A program made the position numbers and the translations under genes. A stretch of DNA of 42,480 nt from a virus: IMG/VR virus record IMGVR_UViG_3300034272_002144, positions 1 through 42,480 of that record, one strand, 5' to 3'. Shown one piece after another: positions 27,932 to 36,821 of the stretch (position 1 is the first letter of the stretch; each line of letters opens with the position of its first letter). A model generated the notes under the pieces. That model did not search any database. It was not told the DNA's origin and saw only the letters and a program-made list of their open reading frames with translations.

Positions 27932-28890
27932 TAGCTCTTGGTGCAGTGAATGACGTCCTTATACCTGACTGAGAACTGAGCAGTTGCCGTCCCGGTGAAA
28001 CTACCGCTGGCACTTCCGGAGACCGAGCCGGTAACCGTATGAGAGTGAGACATTGATTGACCGGTGAATGCCCCACTCGCAGAGCCCCCCACAGAACCTG
28101 ACACAGTGTGTGAGTGAGACAACTGTTGACCGGAAAACGTTCCAGTGTTTCCGCTGATGCTATGAGTATGCTGGCCGTTGCCACCGGTGGCTTCCGTTTG
28201 CGCTGAGGTCTGGTTGTTAACACCACCCGCTCCTCCACCTTGGCTTCCACCGCTCGGCCTTTGTTGGTAGGTGTGCGTGTGGCTCGCAATTTGGGTTGTG
28301 GTCAGTGTCATGGCACCGATGGTTGCACCGGACAGAGACACGGTACCTGCCGGAGTCTGGTTAACCGTGTTGGTGGTGGCACCGGACAGAGCTAGGCCAG
28401 AAAGACTTACGGAAACTGTTCCCTTGGGGGTCTGATCAACTTGGTTAGTTGCTCCACCGGAGAGAGAAAGACCCGAAAGACTCACGCTGACTGAACCTGC
28501 CGGCGTGTAACTTGCAAAGGCCGAGGAAAACGCAGTGTTGCCGCCAGACCCACCACCGGTGCCGGACACTAGACGCAGGGCGGCATCGTTTACATCTGTT
28601 GCTTTAGTCCAACCAGGAGGAGCGGAAGCTTGTGCAAAAATCAAAGAGGTCCCAGCGGGGAATCCGTCTCCTCCTCCACCCCCACCTGAGGCACTAATGG
28701 TGACAACACCTACGCCGCTTGTAGGGTTAATAGTAACGTTCGTCCCGGCTACTACCTTTGTAATGTTGCTGCCCGCGTCTACGGACACTGTCCCATCGGC
28801 TGAGATGGATATACCTGTCCCTGCTTTAACGGAACCAGTTACCCCAGGACCACCTGGGACCTCCATGAGTTGGGCTTTACTTAAAGGCAT
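27931..28890 (-). CDS. Tail fibre protein, paralogue with HxH repeats
   Basis: 319 residues with the same plan as the next gene: AQLMEVPGGPGVTGSVKAGTG at the N-terminus, FPAGTSLIFAQASAPPGWTK collar-like segment, repeats VDQTPKGTVSVSLSGLALSG (SLSGL units), HTHTYQQRPSGG, then LSHSHTVSG and MSHSHTVTG, ending VRYKDVIHCTKS. The two genes are about 50-60% alike by eye in the central part and diverge in the repeats, as expected for a duplicated adhesin under host-range selection. Confidence 0.8.
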   Translation of the reverse strand: MPLSKAQLMEVPGGPGVTGSVKAGTGISISADGTVSVDAGSNITKVVAGTNVTINPTSGVGVVTISASGGGGGGDGFPAGTSLIFAQASAPPGWTKATDVNDAALRLVSGTGGGSGGNTAFSSAFASYTPAGSVSVSLSGLSLSGGATNQVDQTPKGTVSVSLSGLALSGATTNTVNQTPAGTVSLSGATIGAMTLTTTQIASHTHTYQQRPSGGSQGGGAGGVNNQTSAQTEATGGNGQHTHSISGNTGTFSGQQLSHSHTVSGSVGGSASGAFTGQSMSHSHTVTGSVSGSASGSFTGTATAQFSVRYKDVIHCTKS

Positions 28891-28911
28891 TGCTATAGTG
28901 GTTCGTAGAAC

Positions 28912-28920
28912 GTTTTACCC
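28912..28920 (-). promoter_or_regulatory. Late-type motif GGGTAAAAC
   Basis: Minus-strand GGGTAAAAC directly after the stop of the 1146-residue fibre gene, 21 bases before the ATG at 28890. Confidence 0.55.
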
Positions 28921-31900
28921 TCAGGAAACCCCGAGGAAGACTCGACCGGAGAAGCTGGCTCCCGTGGGAGGAGGGGAGGTGAACGTCACAGTGGAGCTTG
29001 TGTCAGCGTAGTTAAACGATGTAAGCGGAGGTTGAGAAACACCACCAACATCGAGGAAAAGGCTGAGAGTTTTAGCAGACGCTCCTAGCTGGGTTCCAGA
29101 CACAGTTAGGACAAATTGAGTTTTGACCCCATTAAATTGGGACGAGATATCATCAATGAGTTTTATGGAAACCGTGACACTTGGTTCAGGTCCAGGTCCA
29201 GAGTTTACGCTTAGAGTTCCATCAGGCGTGATAGCCAGGCCGGAGCCAATTTTAACCCCACCGATAACTGTGGTTGTTGCCGGGGCCAAAGTAAGGGCAC
29301 CCGTGGACTCCACCAAATTCAACCCGAAGTTGGGGGCGACAAACACACCTCCGATGTCACTGGAAGTGGCAGGGTTCAGAGTGATCTTAGACTGAATGCC
29401 GAAACCTCCAAAGCCAAGCCCAGTGACTGGCAGGTTTTGGACCGAGATGCCGTTGACGGTGGACCCGATTTGAGTGAAGGTTTGGCCAAGGTCAGCTACA
29501 ATCTCTGTGAAAGCGGACTGGGAGTTGGTTGCCGCAAGCCCCGGGATGGTCGCGACGGAAACATTCTGGGCCGCAACTGCTGCCTGGTCGAAGTCAATCG
29601 TGATCCAAGCAGCAGGGACGTCCTGCTCTCGTTCAACAACGAACCAGTCGCCGGGTTGAACCCCTGTCGGAGGGATTTGTGCTCCAACGGGCCCGAAACC
29701 ACCACCGGTCACCACGATGACGTAGTAGTTGTCAGGAACGGCAGTGGCTAGAGGGGCTTGCTTTCCAACGAGGAAACCCCTGGCAGCACCAGCAGGCGTC
29801 GTCGTAACCATTGTACCAGTTGCCGAATTGTAAGTTCCGGCCAAAACATTGGAGCCAGTCAGGGCATCGACTTTCCCGTTCAGGGTGCTAATAGCTTTCT
29901 GAGTAGGAGCGATTGTTTCAGACTGACCCGTTATGTCATTGGTAAGTTGAACCAGTCCGCGTCCACCCGTGGTGGCTTGATCTACGTTGATTGTCAGGGT
30001 AGATCCGTCGTACACACCTGACGGAGGATCGGTTACTTTGACAGTGACACCGGAAGTGGAGGTTTCAGCGAACTCCACTCGGTCCTGTACTTGAAGCTCA
30101 ATGAGCTCAAGGGCACGTTGAACGTTAGTAGCCTGCTGGATTCCCAGAATTGGGCTGACCGAAATGTCGATAGCTTTGCTACCTCCGCCACCACCACCGG
30201 AAGAGTTTATGGTTCCGTCAGCATCGATTGTGATATTCCTGCCTGCCTTAACACCTCCGATTGTCAGTCCATCAGAGGTAGGAGGAGCGAGAGTCAGTCC
30301 TCCGTCAACTCCAAGATTAAGCCCTCGGTTCGGGACAACGTAGACACCACCCAAATTGACCGACGTTGCCGGCTGCATGTTGATGAGGCAGTTCCGGGAG
30401 CTGTTGTAGGTGACATCCAGTCCAACTGATGACGTGATTTGTTTCGTAAAGAAGGCGTCGGCAGCTTGCAGCTGTGCGATACCATCCTGAACATTCGTCG
30501 CCGTTAAACCGGGAATCGGGGCCAGACTAACAGAGGAGGCGTCAACCACGTAGGTCGGGAAGTCGATCAGGAACCAAGTGTTTGTGGCGGTGTCGGCCTC
30601 CACAATGTACCAGTCGTACGGACCCGCCGGACCTTGGCCACCTGGCGGCGTTTTGTTTCCGCCAACAGTCACGATAACGTAGTAGTTATCGATCGAAGGG
30701 GTTGCCGGTGGGCAGTTTTGACCCGGGGTGAACCCCTTGAGGGCACCGGCAGGGGTCACGTAAATCATTTCACCCTTGGCCGCGTCATAAGTTCCCGCAA
30801 GGGTGTTGACGCCAACCAGGGCTTGAATTTCGCCTTGCAGGTAAGCTCCCGCCTTCTGGGTGAGGGCCAGAGACTCTGAGTTCCCCGTGAGATCGTTAGT
30901 CAAGCTGACAACGCCCACTCGAGAAGTGTTGGCTCGAATAGGGGTGAGACGAAGCTGGGTGCCTTGATTTGAGTTAAGATCGGCCGCCGTAACCGTGACA
31001 GTAAGCCCTTCATCCAGAGCCACTGCTGTCTCGATTCGGTCTTGTGCTTCCAGCTGTAAGCCCTGAAGAGCTTGCTGAACATTACTGGCAGTGGAAAGAC
31101 CCTTGATAGGGCGAATCGTGATGTCATCTGCCGTGCCACCACCCCCACCACCTCCGGTGGCATTGAGGGTTCCGTCAGGGTCAATCGTAAGATTGGATCC
31201 TACCTTGATACCACCCAGAAGATCCTTGGTTGCAGGTGCCAGAGTCAGTTGGCCTGTCTTCAGCAAATCCAAGCCTCTGTTTTGAGGAATGAACACACCA
31301 CCAATGGTGTCAGTTTGAGCCGGGTCCAGGAAAATCGTGCCTTCCGTCGTAATCGGCCCACCAGTTAAGCCGACTCCCGTCCTAATTTCGTAAACGGTTC
31401 CACCGCTTGCGGCCAAGGATTCAGACCCCCCTCCGCCAATCTCAACCCACTGGGCCCCGTTTCCGTCGCGATAGTAGATATAGAAGTATCCGTCTTCATT
31501 GTCCCACCACAGCTGCCCTTGATAGGGGTTTGTGGGTTTGGTCTCCGAAATAGTAGCCCCACCAACTGGGGTCCTTAGGTATGAGCAAACCTGCTGAAGA
31601 GCCGACTGAACATTGTTGGCGGAGAAGCAGGAGCCTCGAGAGTCAAATGTTACATTTCGAGCTACAACCTCTGAGCCAGTGTTGACACGAGTCCATCTAA
31701 CGATATCCTGAAGAACCCAGTCACCGTTAAAACAGAAGTCGTTGGGTGCGTTAAAGTCTCCCCCGACGTAAGGGTTTCCAGGGACATTAACAATGAAAAA
31801 ATTACCAGCGTTGACTCGCTCCGGAAGGGGGAGCTCATCCCCTAGCTGATAACCTAGGAGGACACCTGCTGCACTCACAAAGCTTATGAAACCTTCCTGA

Positions 31901-32361
31901 GCGTTGTAGTATCCACACCAAGTCAGGTTTTCAACGTCAATTCGGTCGAGCTCGTTTTGCAAGTAGTTAAGTGCGTCAACTACGTTGTCCCTGCGAGGGA
32001 CCACACATATGGACAGATTTCCAATTTGGTCTTGAAGAAATTTGCCCGCCCGAGCAGTTAGAGCTTCGGTGATGTTTGGTGATGTGGTTGAGTCGTTAAG
32101 TCGAACAACACCCGGTATTCCTACTGCTGCTTGCCGTATGGGGACGTTAACGGCATTCTGAATTACACCTGTAACGTCAACAGTGATTTGAGGGACCGTC
32201 AGGTCATCGCCGTAAACCCCTGCAATCACCCCAGTGGCGACACCCACAATTCTCCAAATGCCTGACGCAGAGTCCCAGCGGTACTGAGTGACACCGGGAG
32301 GGCAGGGGGAGGGGAATACCTGGCCGTTGATGGGATTGTCAGGGAAGTTTAGAAGAGCCAT
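28921..32361 (-). CDS. Large tail fibre protein with three ~320-residue repeats
   Basis: 1146 residues. N-terminal anchor module LLNFPDNPINGQVFPSPCPPG (type A) and a WWDNEDGYFYIYYRDG segment (around residue 285). Three long related units follow, beginning near residues 82 (divergent), 482 and 801: VVSLTNDLTGNSESLALTQKA / VQLTNDITGQSETIAPTQKA, then LAGTYDAAKGEM / LAGTYNSATGTM and DNYYVIVTVGG / DNYYVIVVTGG. Each unit ends in IGGVKxGxxLTIDPDGTLN-like repeats with a glycine run. The C-terminal ~80 residues are a DDISSQFNGVKTQFVLTVSG domain. Probably the shaft of a long fibre. Confidence 0.82.
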   Translation of the reverse strand: MALLNFPDNPINGQVFPSPCPPGVTQYRWDSASGIWRIVGVATGVIAGVYGDDLTVPQITVDVTGVIQNAVNVPIRQAAVGIPGVVRLNDSTTSPNITEALTARAGKFLQDQIGNLSICVVPRRDNVVDALNYLQNELDRIDVENLTWCGYYNAQEGFISFVSAAGVLLGYQLGDELPLPERVNAGNFFIVNVPGNPYVGGDFNAPNDFCFNGDWVLQDIVRWTRVNTGSEVVARNVTFDSRGSCFSANNVQSALQQVCSYLRTPVGGATISETKPTNPYQGQLWWDNEDGYFYIYYRDGNGAQWVEIGGGGSESLAASGGTVYEIRTGVGLTGGPITTEGTIFLDPAQTDTIGGVFIPQNRGLDLLKTGQLTLAPATKDLLGGIKVGSNLTIDPDGTLNATGGGGGGGTADDITIRPIKGLSTASNVQQALQGLQLEAQDRIETAVALDEGLTVTVTAADLNSNQGTQLRLTPIRANTSRVGVVSLTNDLTGNSESLALTQKAGAYLQGEIQALVGVNTLAGTYDAAKGEMIYVTPAGALKGFTPGQNCPPATPSIDNYYVIVTVGGNKTPPGGQGPAGPYDWYIVEADTATNTWFLIDFPTYVVDASSVSLAPIPGLTATNVQDGIAQLQAADAFFTKQITSSVGLDVTYNSSRNCLINMQPATSVNLGGVYVVPNRGLNLGVDGGLTLAPPTSDGLTIGGVKAGRNITIDADGTINSSGGGGGGSKAIDISVSPILGIQQATNVQRALELIELQVQDRVEFAETSTSGVTVKVTDPPSGVYDGSTLTINVDQATTGGRGLVQLTNDITGQSETIAPTQKAISTLNGKVDALTGSNVLAGTYNSATGTMVTTTPAGAARGFLVGKQAPLATAVPDNYYVIVVTGGGFGPVGAQIPPTGVQPGDWFVVEREQDVPAAWITIDFDQAAVAAQNVSVATIPGLAATNSQSAFTEIVADLGQTFTQIGSTVNGISVQNLPVTGLGFGGFGIQSKITLNPATSSDIGGVFVAPNFGLNLVESTGALTLAPATTTVIGGVKIGSGLAITPDGTLSVNSGPGPEPSVTVSIKLIDDISSQFNGVKTQFVLTVSGTQLGASAKTLSLFLDVGGVSQPPLTSFNYADTSSTVTFTSPPPTGASFSGRVFLGVS

Positions 32362-32367
32362 CGGTTA

Positions 32368-34506
32368 TCAGAACGGAGTCAGGTCGATTTGGACACGACC
32401 CCAAGTATTCGGGGCGTAGCAGAAGTAAAGATATCCAGCACCCCAAGCGATTTCACCGGTGGTACCAGTGGAGGCGGAACTAGCTGGAACAAAACTGGTG
32501 GAAAGAACCACGTTGCCACCAGTCACCGTGAGTGCGTTAGACCCAGCAGCTCCCCCCGAGTTAATGGTTACTTGACCGGTGAGTGACGCAGAGTCAATCG
32601 GGGCGTAAGTGGTAGCTGCAAGGGAAGAGGTCAACAAGCCTGCCGCCGCCGCTGACCGCCAAACTGGCAGTCCGGCGTTAACACTTAAGATAGTACCGTT
32701 GGCCCCGATCGGAAGCGAAGCGGGAGTGTTGGGTGCGGAGGCGAAGACCATGTCACCGGTCACGTCAAGCAACGTGGAGGAAACAGTGCCAGGGAAAGTT
32801 TGACCGGCGGCGAACGTAATCGCCCCTGTCATCGTACCGCCTGCCTTTGACAGAGCCGCCAGGGCGGTGTCATTAGCCGCCTTGACTGCCGTGGAAGACG
32901 CCGCGGTCGTGGAGCTTGTGGTGTTGACAGAGTTGCTAATCGAGAAGACGGAGGAACCATCGTTGAAGATGACTCCATCACCGGCGTTCTGGAAAGTCAA
33001 GTCCCCTGTGAGAGTGCCGCCGGAAAGAGGCAGGGCGGTATTAGCCAGGTCGTAAGCAGACTTGACGGCAGTGCTTGAGGCAGCTGTTGAACTCGAGGTG
33101 GTGGAAACACTGTCGCTAATGGCTTCAATAGTTGAAGCGTCATCGAATATCACGCCGACACCACTGCCGAACATCGTGATGTCGCCGGTCATTGTACCGC
33201 CGGTCAGAGGCAGTGCACCAGAAGCGACTAAAGTCTGAAAAGACAGGGTCCCAGAGCCGTCTGTCGTTAGAACCTGCCCAGTTGTACCGTCGGCCACGGG
33301 ATAGGTAAGGCCACTTGCCGTCAGCTTACTTGCGATGGTCATCCCCGTGGAGTCGATCGATCCCCACACTTGACCAAGTGTGACGTTTGTGAATTCAATT
33401 CCTGCACCAGAGCGAATCCGAAGAGAAGCACCGGTGATAAGAGACCCAATCGAGGCGCTTTGACCACTCAAATCCACACTGAGGTCAAGCAGCTGACCGA
33501 TCAGGACTCGTGGGAAATTAGATGACCTGGCATCGATGTTGATTCTGACGTCGCCCCCGCCACCGGGGCCAAGCATCTCAATCTGTGCATTGTCAATGGT
33601 ATTACGGTAACCGCCGACGGTGGGGCCTGTGAATGCGAGGGCAAGGGAAGACGTAGCCCCAGCAGTCAGAACCTGCTGGATGGTCGGGGTTGACCCAGCG
33701 GTTGCAGACAGGGTGCCGTCAGGAGCAACCGATAGGCCAGTTCCAACTTTGACACCTCCGATGGCTCCGGTTGTAGCAGGAACCAGACTCAAGATGCCGT
33801 CGGAGTCAATGGCTACGCCTTGGTTCAGTCCGGCTCTGACACCCCCTATATTCCCAGCGGAAGGGGCTGCCAAGTTAAGGGTCACGTTTCCGGATGTCCC
33901 GCCCCCGGTTAAGCCGATTCCGGCCGTAACTTGAGTGATAGTTCCTGTGCCACCAGTGGTACGCAGAGTTCCATCACTGGTGATTGAAAGTCCGAATCCT
34001 ACTTTAACTCCACCTATGGTGGTGGTGGTTGCTGGAACGACAGCCAGGGAACCTGAGGAGCTCACACTTAAGCCAGCTAAGCCGGTTACGGTGTCAACCC
34101 AGACTCCACCTCGTGCTGAAACCGAGTTGCCAGCCGCCAGGACTGACACAGTGCTCCCGATTGGTGTCACATTGGTGACAGAAATGCCAGTCCCCGGTTG
34201 AATAGTATACTCAGCGGCTGAGCGAATAACACCCAGACTGTCAATGGCTATACCCGACCCCGCCACTGTGCGAACCCCCCCGATGGTTGAGGAGGTAGGA
34301 GGGTTGAGGGCAACTATGACGTCAGTTGTCCCTGCAGTGGAGATTCCGTTGGTTCCCGTGATGGTTTTAACGACACCGCCTCCGGCAGTGGTGCTGATTG
34401 TTCCGTCAGCTGAGATAGTGATTCCAGGACCAGCTTTGACTGCCCCGGTCACACCGGGACCGCCGGGTGGGTCCATGAACTGTACGGTTGTGAATGTCGA
34501 GGCCAT
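32368..34506 (-). CDS. Tail fibre protein with GGTMTGDI repeats
   Basis: 712 residues. N-terminal type-B module VQFMDPPGGPGVTGAVKAGPG, then many GxGLSIxxDGTLxxT repeats (GGVKVGFGLSITSDGTL, GGVKVGTGLSVAPDGTL). In the second half, three ~58-residue repeats begin LPLTGGTMTGDI / LPLSGGTLTGDL / LSKAGGTMTGAI, a typical phage fibre shaft motif. The C-terminus ends GEIAWGAGYLYFCYAPNTWGR, a short beta cap seen in many fibre proteins. It forms trimers with a beta-helical or spiral stem in known relatives. Confidence 0.82.
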   Translation of the reverse strand: MASTFTTVQFMDPPGGPGVTGAVKAGPGITISADGTISTTAGGGVVKTITGTNGISTAGTTDVIVALNPPTSSTIGGVRTVAGSGIAIDSLGVIRSAAEYTIQPGTGISVTNVTPIGSTVSVLAAGNSVSARGGVWVDTVTGLAGLSVSSSGSLAVVPATTTTIGGVKVGFGLSITSDGTLRTTGGTGTITQVTAGIGLTGGGTSGNVTLNLAAPSAGNIGGVRAGLNQGVAIDSDGILSLVPATTGAIGGVKVGTGLSVAPDGTLSATAGSTPTIQQVLTAGATSSLALAFTGPTVGGYRNTIDNAQIEMLGPGGGGDVRINIDARSSNFPRVLIGQLLDLSVDLSGQSASIGSLITGASLRIRSGAGIEFTNVTLGQVWGSIDSTGMTIASKLTASGLTYPVADGTTGQVLTTDGSGTLSFQTLVASGALPLTGGTMTGDITMFGSGVGVIFDDASTIEAISDSVSTTSSSTAASSTAVKSAYDLANTALPLSGGTLTGDLTFQNAGDGVIFNDGSSVFSISNSVNTTSSTTAASSTAVKAANDTALAALSKAGGTMTGAITFAAGQTFPGTVSSTLLDVTGDMVFASAPNTPASLPIGANGTILSVNAGLPVWRSAAAAGLLTSSLAATTYAPIDSASLTGQVTINSGGAAGSNALTVTGGNVVLSTSFVPASSASTGTTGEIAWGAGYLYFCYAPNTWGRVQIDLTPF

Positions 34507-34526
34507 GTCTTCGCTATTCTAGAAGG

Positions 34527-34535
34527 ATTTTACCC
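34527..34535 (-). promoter_or_regulatory. Late-type motif GGGTAAAAT
   Basis: Minus-strand GGGTAAAAT containing the TAA stop of the upstream gene, 20 bases before the ATG at 34506. Confidence 0.55.
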
Positions 34536-35018
34536 GAGAGCAATCTCAAGAATGGCGTTTAATTCCTCGCCAGAAGTTGCTGATTGAAGTTCAGACGCTA
34601 CCGCCTGTTTTTGAGCCGAGACCTCAGAGACAAACTCTAAAGCCGTTGTTTGAGCCTCCGTCCGGTCTCCAATGGGGAGACTTAAAGCCAGGTTGATGTC
34701 CACCTCAGTCATCCCAAGCTCCGCTAGCCCGTCGCTATACTGGGCGTTCCAGTAGGCTGAGTTTGAGCCGAGAGCTGTAGAGCGAGCCAGGTCAAGATCG
34801 TAATCATAGACAGGGTCGCTGCCTGAGAGATCCACTGTCAGGGCGTTAAACACCCAGCGGGCATTTTGAGGCAGAGAGTCACTCTCAACGATCTTGTAAG
34901 GAATTCCCTGGTCGGCTAGAACCTTTTCGGCAGCCTCTTCAATCTCATCCAAGCAAGGATACATGATGCAGAGGTATGGAGTCCCTGTGGAGAGGTCGGG
35001 GTAAACGGCTACTTGCAT
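34530..35018 (-). CDS. Probable fibre-assembly protein
   Basis: 162 residues, acidic and helical, no trimer-type repeats. Landmarks are VYPDLSTGTPYLCIMYP, EKVLADQGIPYKIVESDSLP, ARWVFNALTVDLSG, and a helical tail ALEFVSEVSAQKQAVASEL. Size, acidity and placement inside a fibre locus fit a tail-fibre chaperone, and the text DSLPQNARWVFNALTVD is similar to short proteins adjacent to fibre genes in other phages, but no named family is certain. Confidence 0.55.
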   Translation of the reverse strand: MQVAVYPDLSTGTPYLCIMYPCLDEIEEAAEKVLADQGIPYKIVESDSLPQNARWVFNALTVDLSGSDPVYDYDLDLARSTALGSNSAYWNAQYSDGLAELGMTEVDINLALSLPIGDRTEAQTTALEFVSEVSAQKQAVASELQSATSGEELNAILEIALG

Positions 35019-35024
35019 GGTTAG

Positions 35025-36065
35025 TTAGAAAACGCGAGTGTCAAGTGCTTGGAAGTCAAACTCCTGAAAACAGCCGGCACCGCCCGGACCGTTGGAGTTC
35101 CAAGTGTTCCAAATAATAGTGTTGGATGATCCTGTATTGTTAAGCGTGTAAATGCTTTGGGACTTCAGATCAATGGATGTGATTGTTTTTCCAGTGTAGT
35201 TCAGAACGGTGGAGAGCTGAACATTGTCCGGAGTGCCTGTCTCCCAGAATGTGTCAGCCGCTGTGGTTACGGCATAATTTGTGTCTGGGAGTGCCCCTAC
35301 GTAAGCAATTCTGGCCACTGGGCGTGGACCGCCCACGTAAGAGATCGAGCTAATGTTAAATCCTTCCTTCAAGGCGAAAGTCGGAACAGGGGCGGTGCGG
35401 TTGTTTGCGAAACAACCCCAAGCCACTACACCGTTCGAGTAGATGTTAGAGGCCAGTGAGAGCAAGCCGGCTCCGTCAACACTAAGTCCGCGACCGACAA
35501 TAACTCCACCTATGAGAAGAGTTGACGCAGGACGAAGAGCAATCGTTCCCGTCTCAGTGATAGGGTTAGGGGCCCCGATAATGCCGTCTACGCAGTTAAT
35601 AGATTTAACTGTTCCTGCGTTCCCGCTGATTGTGCCGTCAGGGGAGATTGTAATATTGGTTCCTTGCTTGACGCCACCGATTGCAGTTCCTGCGGGCGGA
35701 AGGAGCTGAATCGTTCCCGAAGAGGTAATAGGAACGTTGCTCGGCAAGTTGGTAGACAGTCCAGTACCAGCCGCAACGCTCAGAACCGTTCCTACGATAT
35801 TGGGAAGTCCGTCAATTTTGGTCTTATCAGCTGCTGACATGGAGCCAGGAGCACTAATCGTGGCGGGCAAAATGCTCACCACCGGATTATCGGTATTGTT
35901 GGTTACAACGATCGGAAGTGATCCGCTTACGGACTGAACACCCAGGGGAGAGTAAATAAGCCACGCATTTTGACCGGCAACCCAGATGTACTGAAGGGAG
36001 CCTGCGATAGCCGGACTAGGGTAAAGCTGCCCGTCAACAGGGTTTATAGGGAAGAGGTAAGCCAT
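35025..36065 (-). CDS. Tail fibre-like protein, type-A anchor
   Basis: 346 residues. N-terminal type-A module YLFPINPVDGQLYPSPAIAG, then QYIWVAGQNAWLIYSP, four GGV(K/I)xGxxLxIxxDGxL-type repeats (about residues 95-215: AIGGVKQGTNITISPDGTIS, LIGGVIVGRGLSVDGAG) and an unrelated C-terminal domain of ~130 residues (GCFANNRTAPVPTFALKEGF, DTNYAVTTAADTFWETGT, SIDLKSQSIYTL) that resembles a small beta-sandwich adhesive head seen in other phage fibres. Start ATG is 5-8 bases from its neighbour. A probable structural virion protein. Confidence 0.75.
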   Translation of the reverse strand: MAYLFPINPVDGQLYPSPAIAGSLQYIWVAGQNAWLIYSPLGVQSVSGSLPIVVTNNTDNPVVSILPATISAPGSMSAADKTKIDGLPNIVGTVLSVAAGTGLSTNLPSNVPITSSGTIQLLPPAGTAIGGVKQGTNITISPDGTISGNAGTVKSINCVDGIIGAPNPITETGTIALRPASTLLIGGVIVGRGLSVDGAGLLSLASNIYSNGVVAWGCFANNRTAPVPTFALKEGFNISSISYVGGPRPVARIAYVGALPDTNYAVTTAADTFWETGTPDNVQLSTVLNYTGKTITSIDLKSQSIYTLNNTGSSNTIIWNTWNSNGPGGAGCFQEFDFQALDTRVF

Positions 36066-36820
36066 TAGGTGATAGCAAGTCCGTAAAAGGTGTCTCCAGA
36101 CTTAGGAGCCTGAGTGAATACAATTTGGCTACCGCTTACGCCGTACCCGTTTCCTGGAATCAAAATTAACCCATTGATATAGATCATGAGTTGGTTCGCT
36201 GACACAGGGATGTATACGGTACCGTCAAGGCGTTGAAGAGTGAAGGCCGTTTGGGCTCCATTGAACCCGGGAGAGATGTCGCGGAGAGGAATCAGACCTC
36301 CGGTAGCGTTCAAGGTGCCGTCTACTGCGACGCTCAAACCTTGCCCGGGACGAACAATCCCTGGAAGGATTGCAGTAGCTACTTTGGCATTCAGGAGGCC
36401 ATCTTGAGCTACTTGCATCGTGGCTCCAGGTCGCACTCCGCCAATGACAATCGAAGTGGCAGGTAAGACATTCAAAATGCCCGACTCGGTAATAACATCC
36501 CCTGTATTAGGGGCACCGAGGCCGACTCCGGCTGTGATGGACCTCACTCCGCCGACTGCCTCATCTAGCTTCTTCTTGTCATCCGCACTCATATAACCCG
36601 CTGAGGTTTGAGTGGCTGCTGGAATCGTTACGATGGGGACTTGCCGGGTCCCTACCACCTGGATTGGAGACCCACCCTTCACCTGCTGAACAGCGGTGGA
36701 GATCGTCAACCATGTTCCCTTAGTATCGCTCCAGATGTACTGAACTACACCAGGGGGAACGGGGTCCTGAGGGTAGATCTGACCGTCCGTGGGGTTGCTT
36801 GGGAAGTTTAATGCGGCCAT
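36065..36820 (-). CDS. Tail fibre-like protein, type-A anchor with one FNG domain
   Basis: 251 residues. N-terminal ALNFPSNPTDGQIYPQDPVPPG, QYIWSDTKGTWLTIS, central repeats VIGGVRPGATMQVAQDGLLN and IVRPGQGLSVAVDGTLN, and a C-terminal domain RDISPGFNGAQTAFTLQRLD...YINGLILIPGNGYGVSG...FTQAPKSGDTF. The FNG...PP..G domain (about 75 residues) is shared with two other fibre genes here. The short protein may be a fibre connector or a minor branch. Confidence 0.75.
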   Translation of the reverse strand: MAALNFPSNPTDGQIYPQDPVPPGVVQYIWSDTKGTWLTISTAVQQVKGGSPIQVVGTRQVPIVTIPAATQTSAGYMSADDKKKLDEAVGGVRSITAGVGLGAPNTGDVITESGILNVLPATSIVIGGVRPGATMQVAQDGLLNAKVATAILPGIVRPGQGLSVAVDGTLNATGGLIPLRDISPGFNGAQTAFTLQRLDGTVYIPVSANQLMIYINGLILIPGNGYGVSGSQIVFTQAPKSGDTFYGLAIT

Positions 36821-36821
36821 C

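Noticed and set aside
26940-28400. Short tandem repeats in the fibre genes as a CRISPR array
   Set aside because: The repeats are in-frame codons for HxH and SLSGL protein repeats, without conserved spacers or constant DNA repeats.
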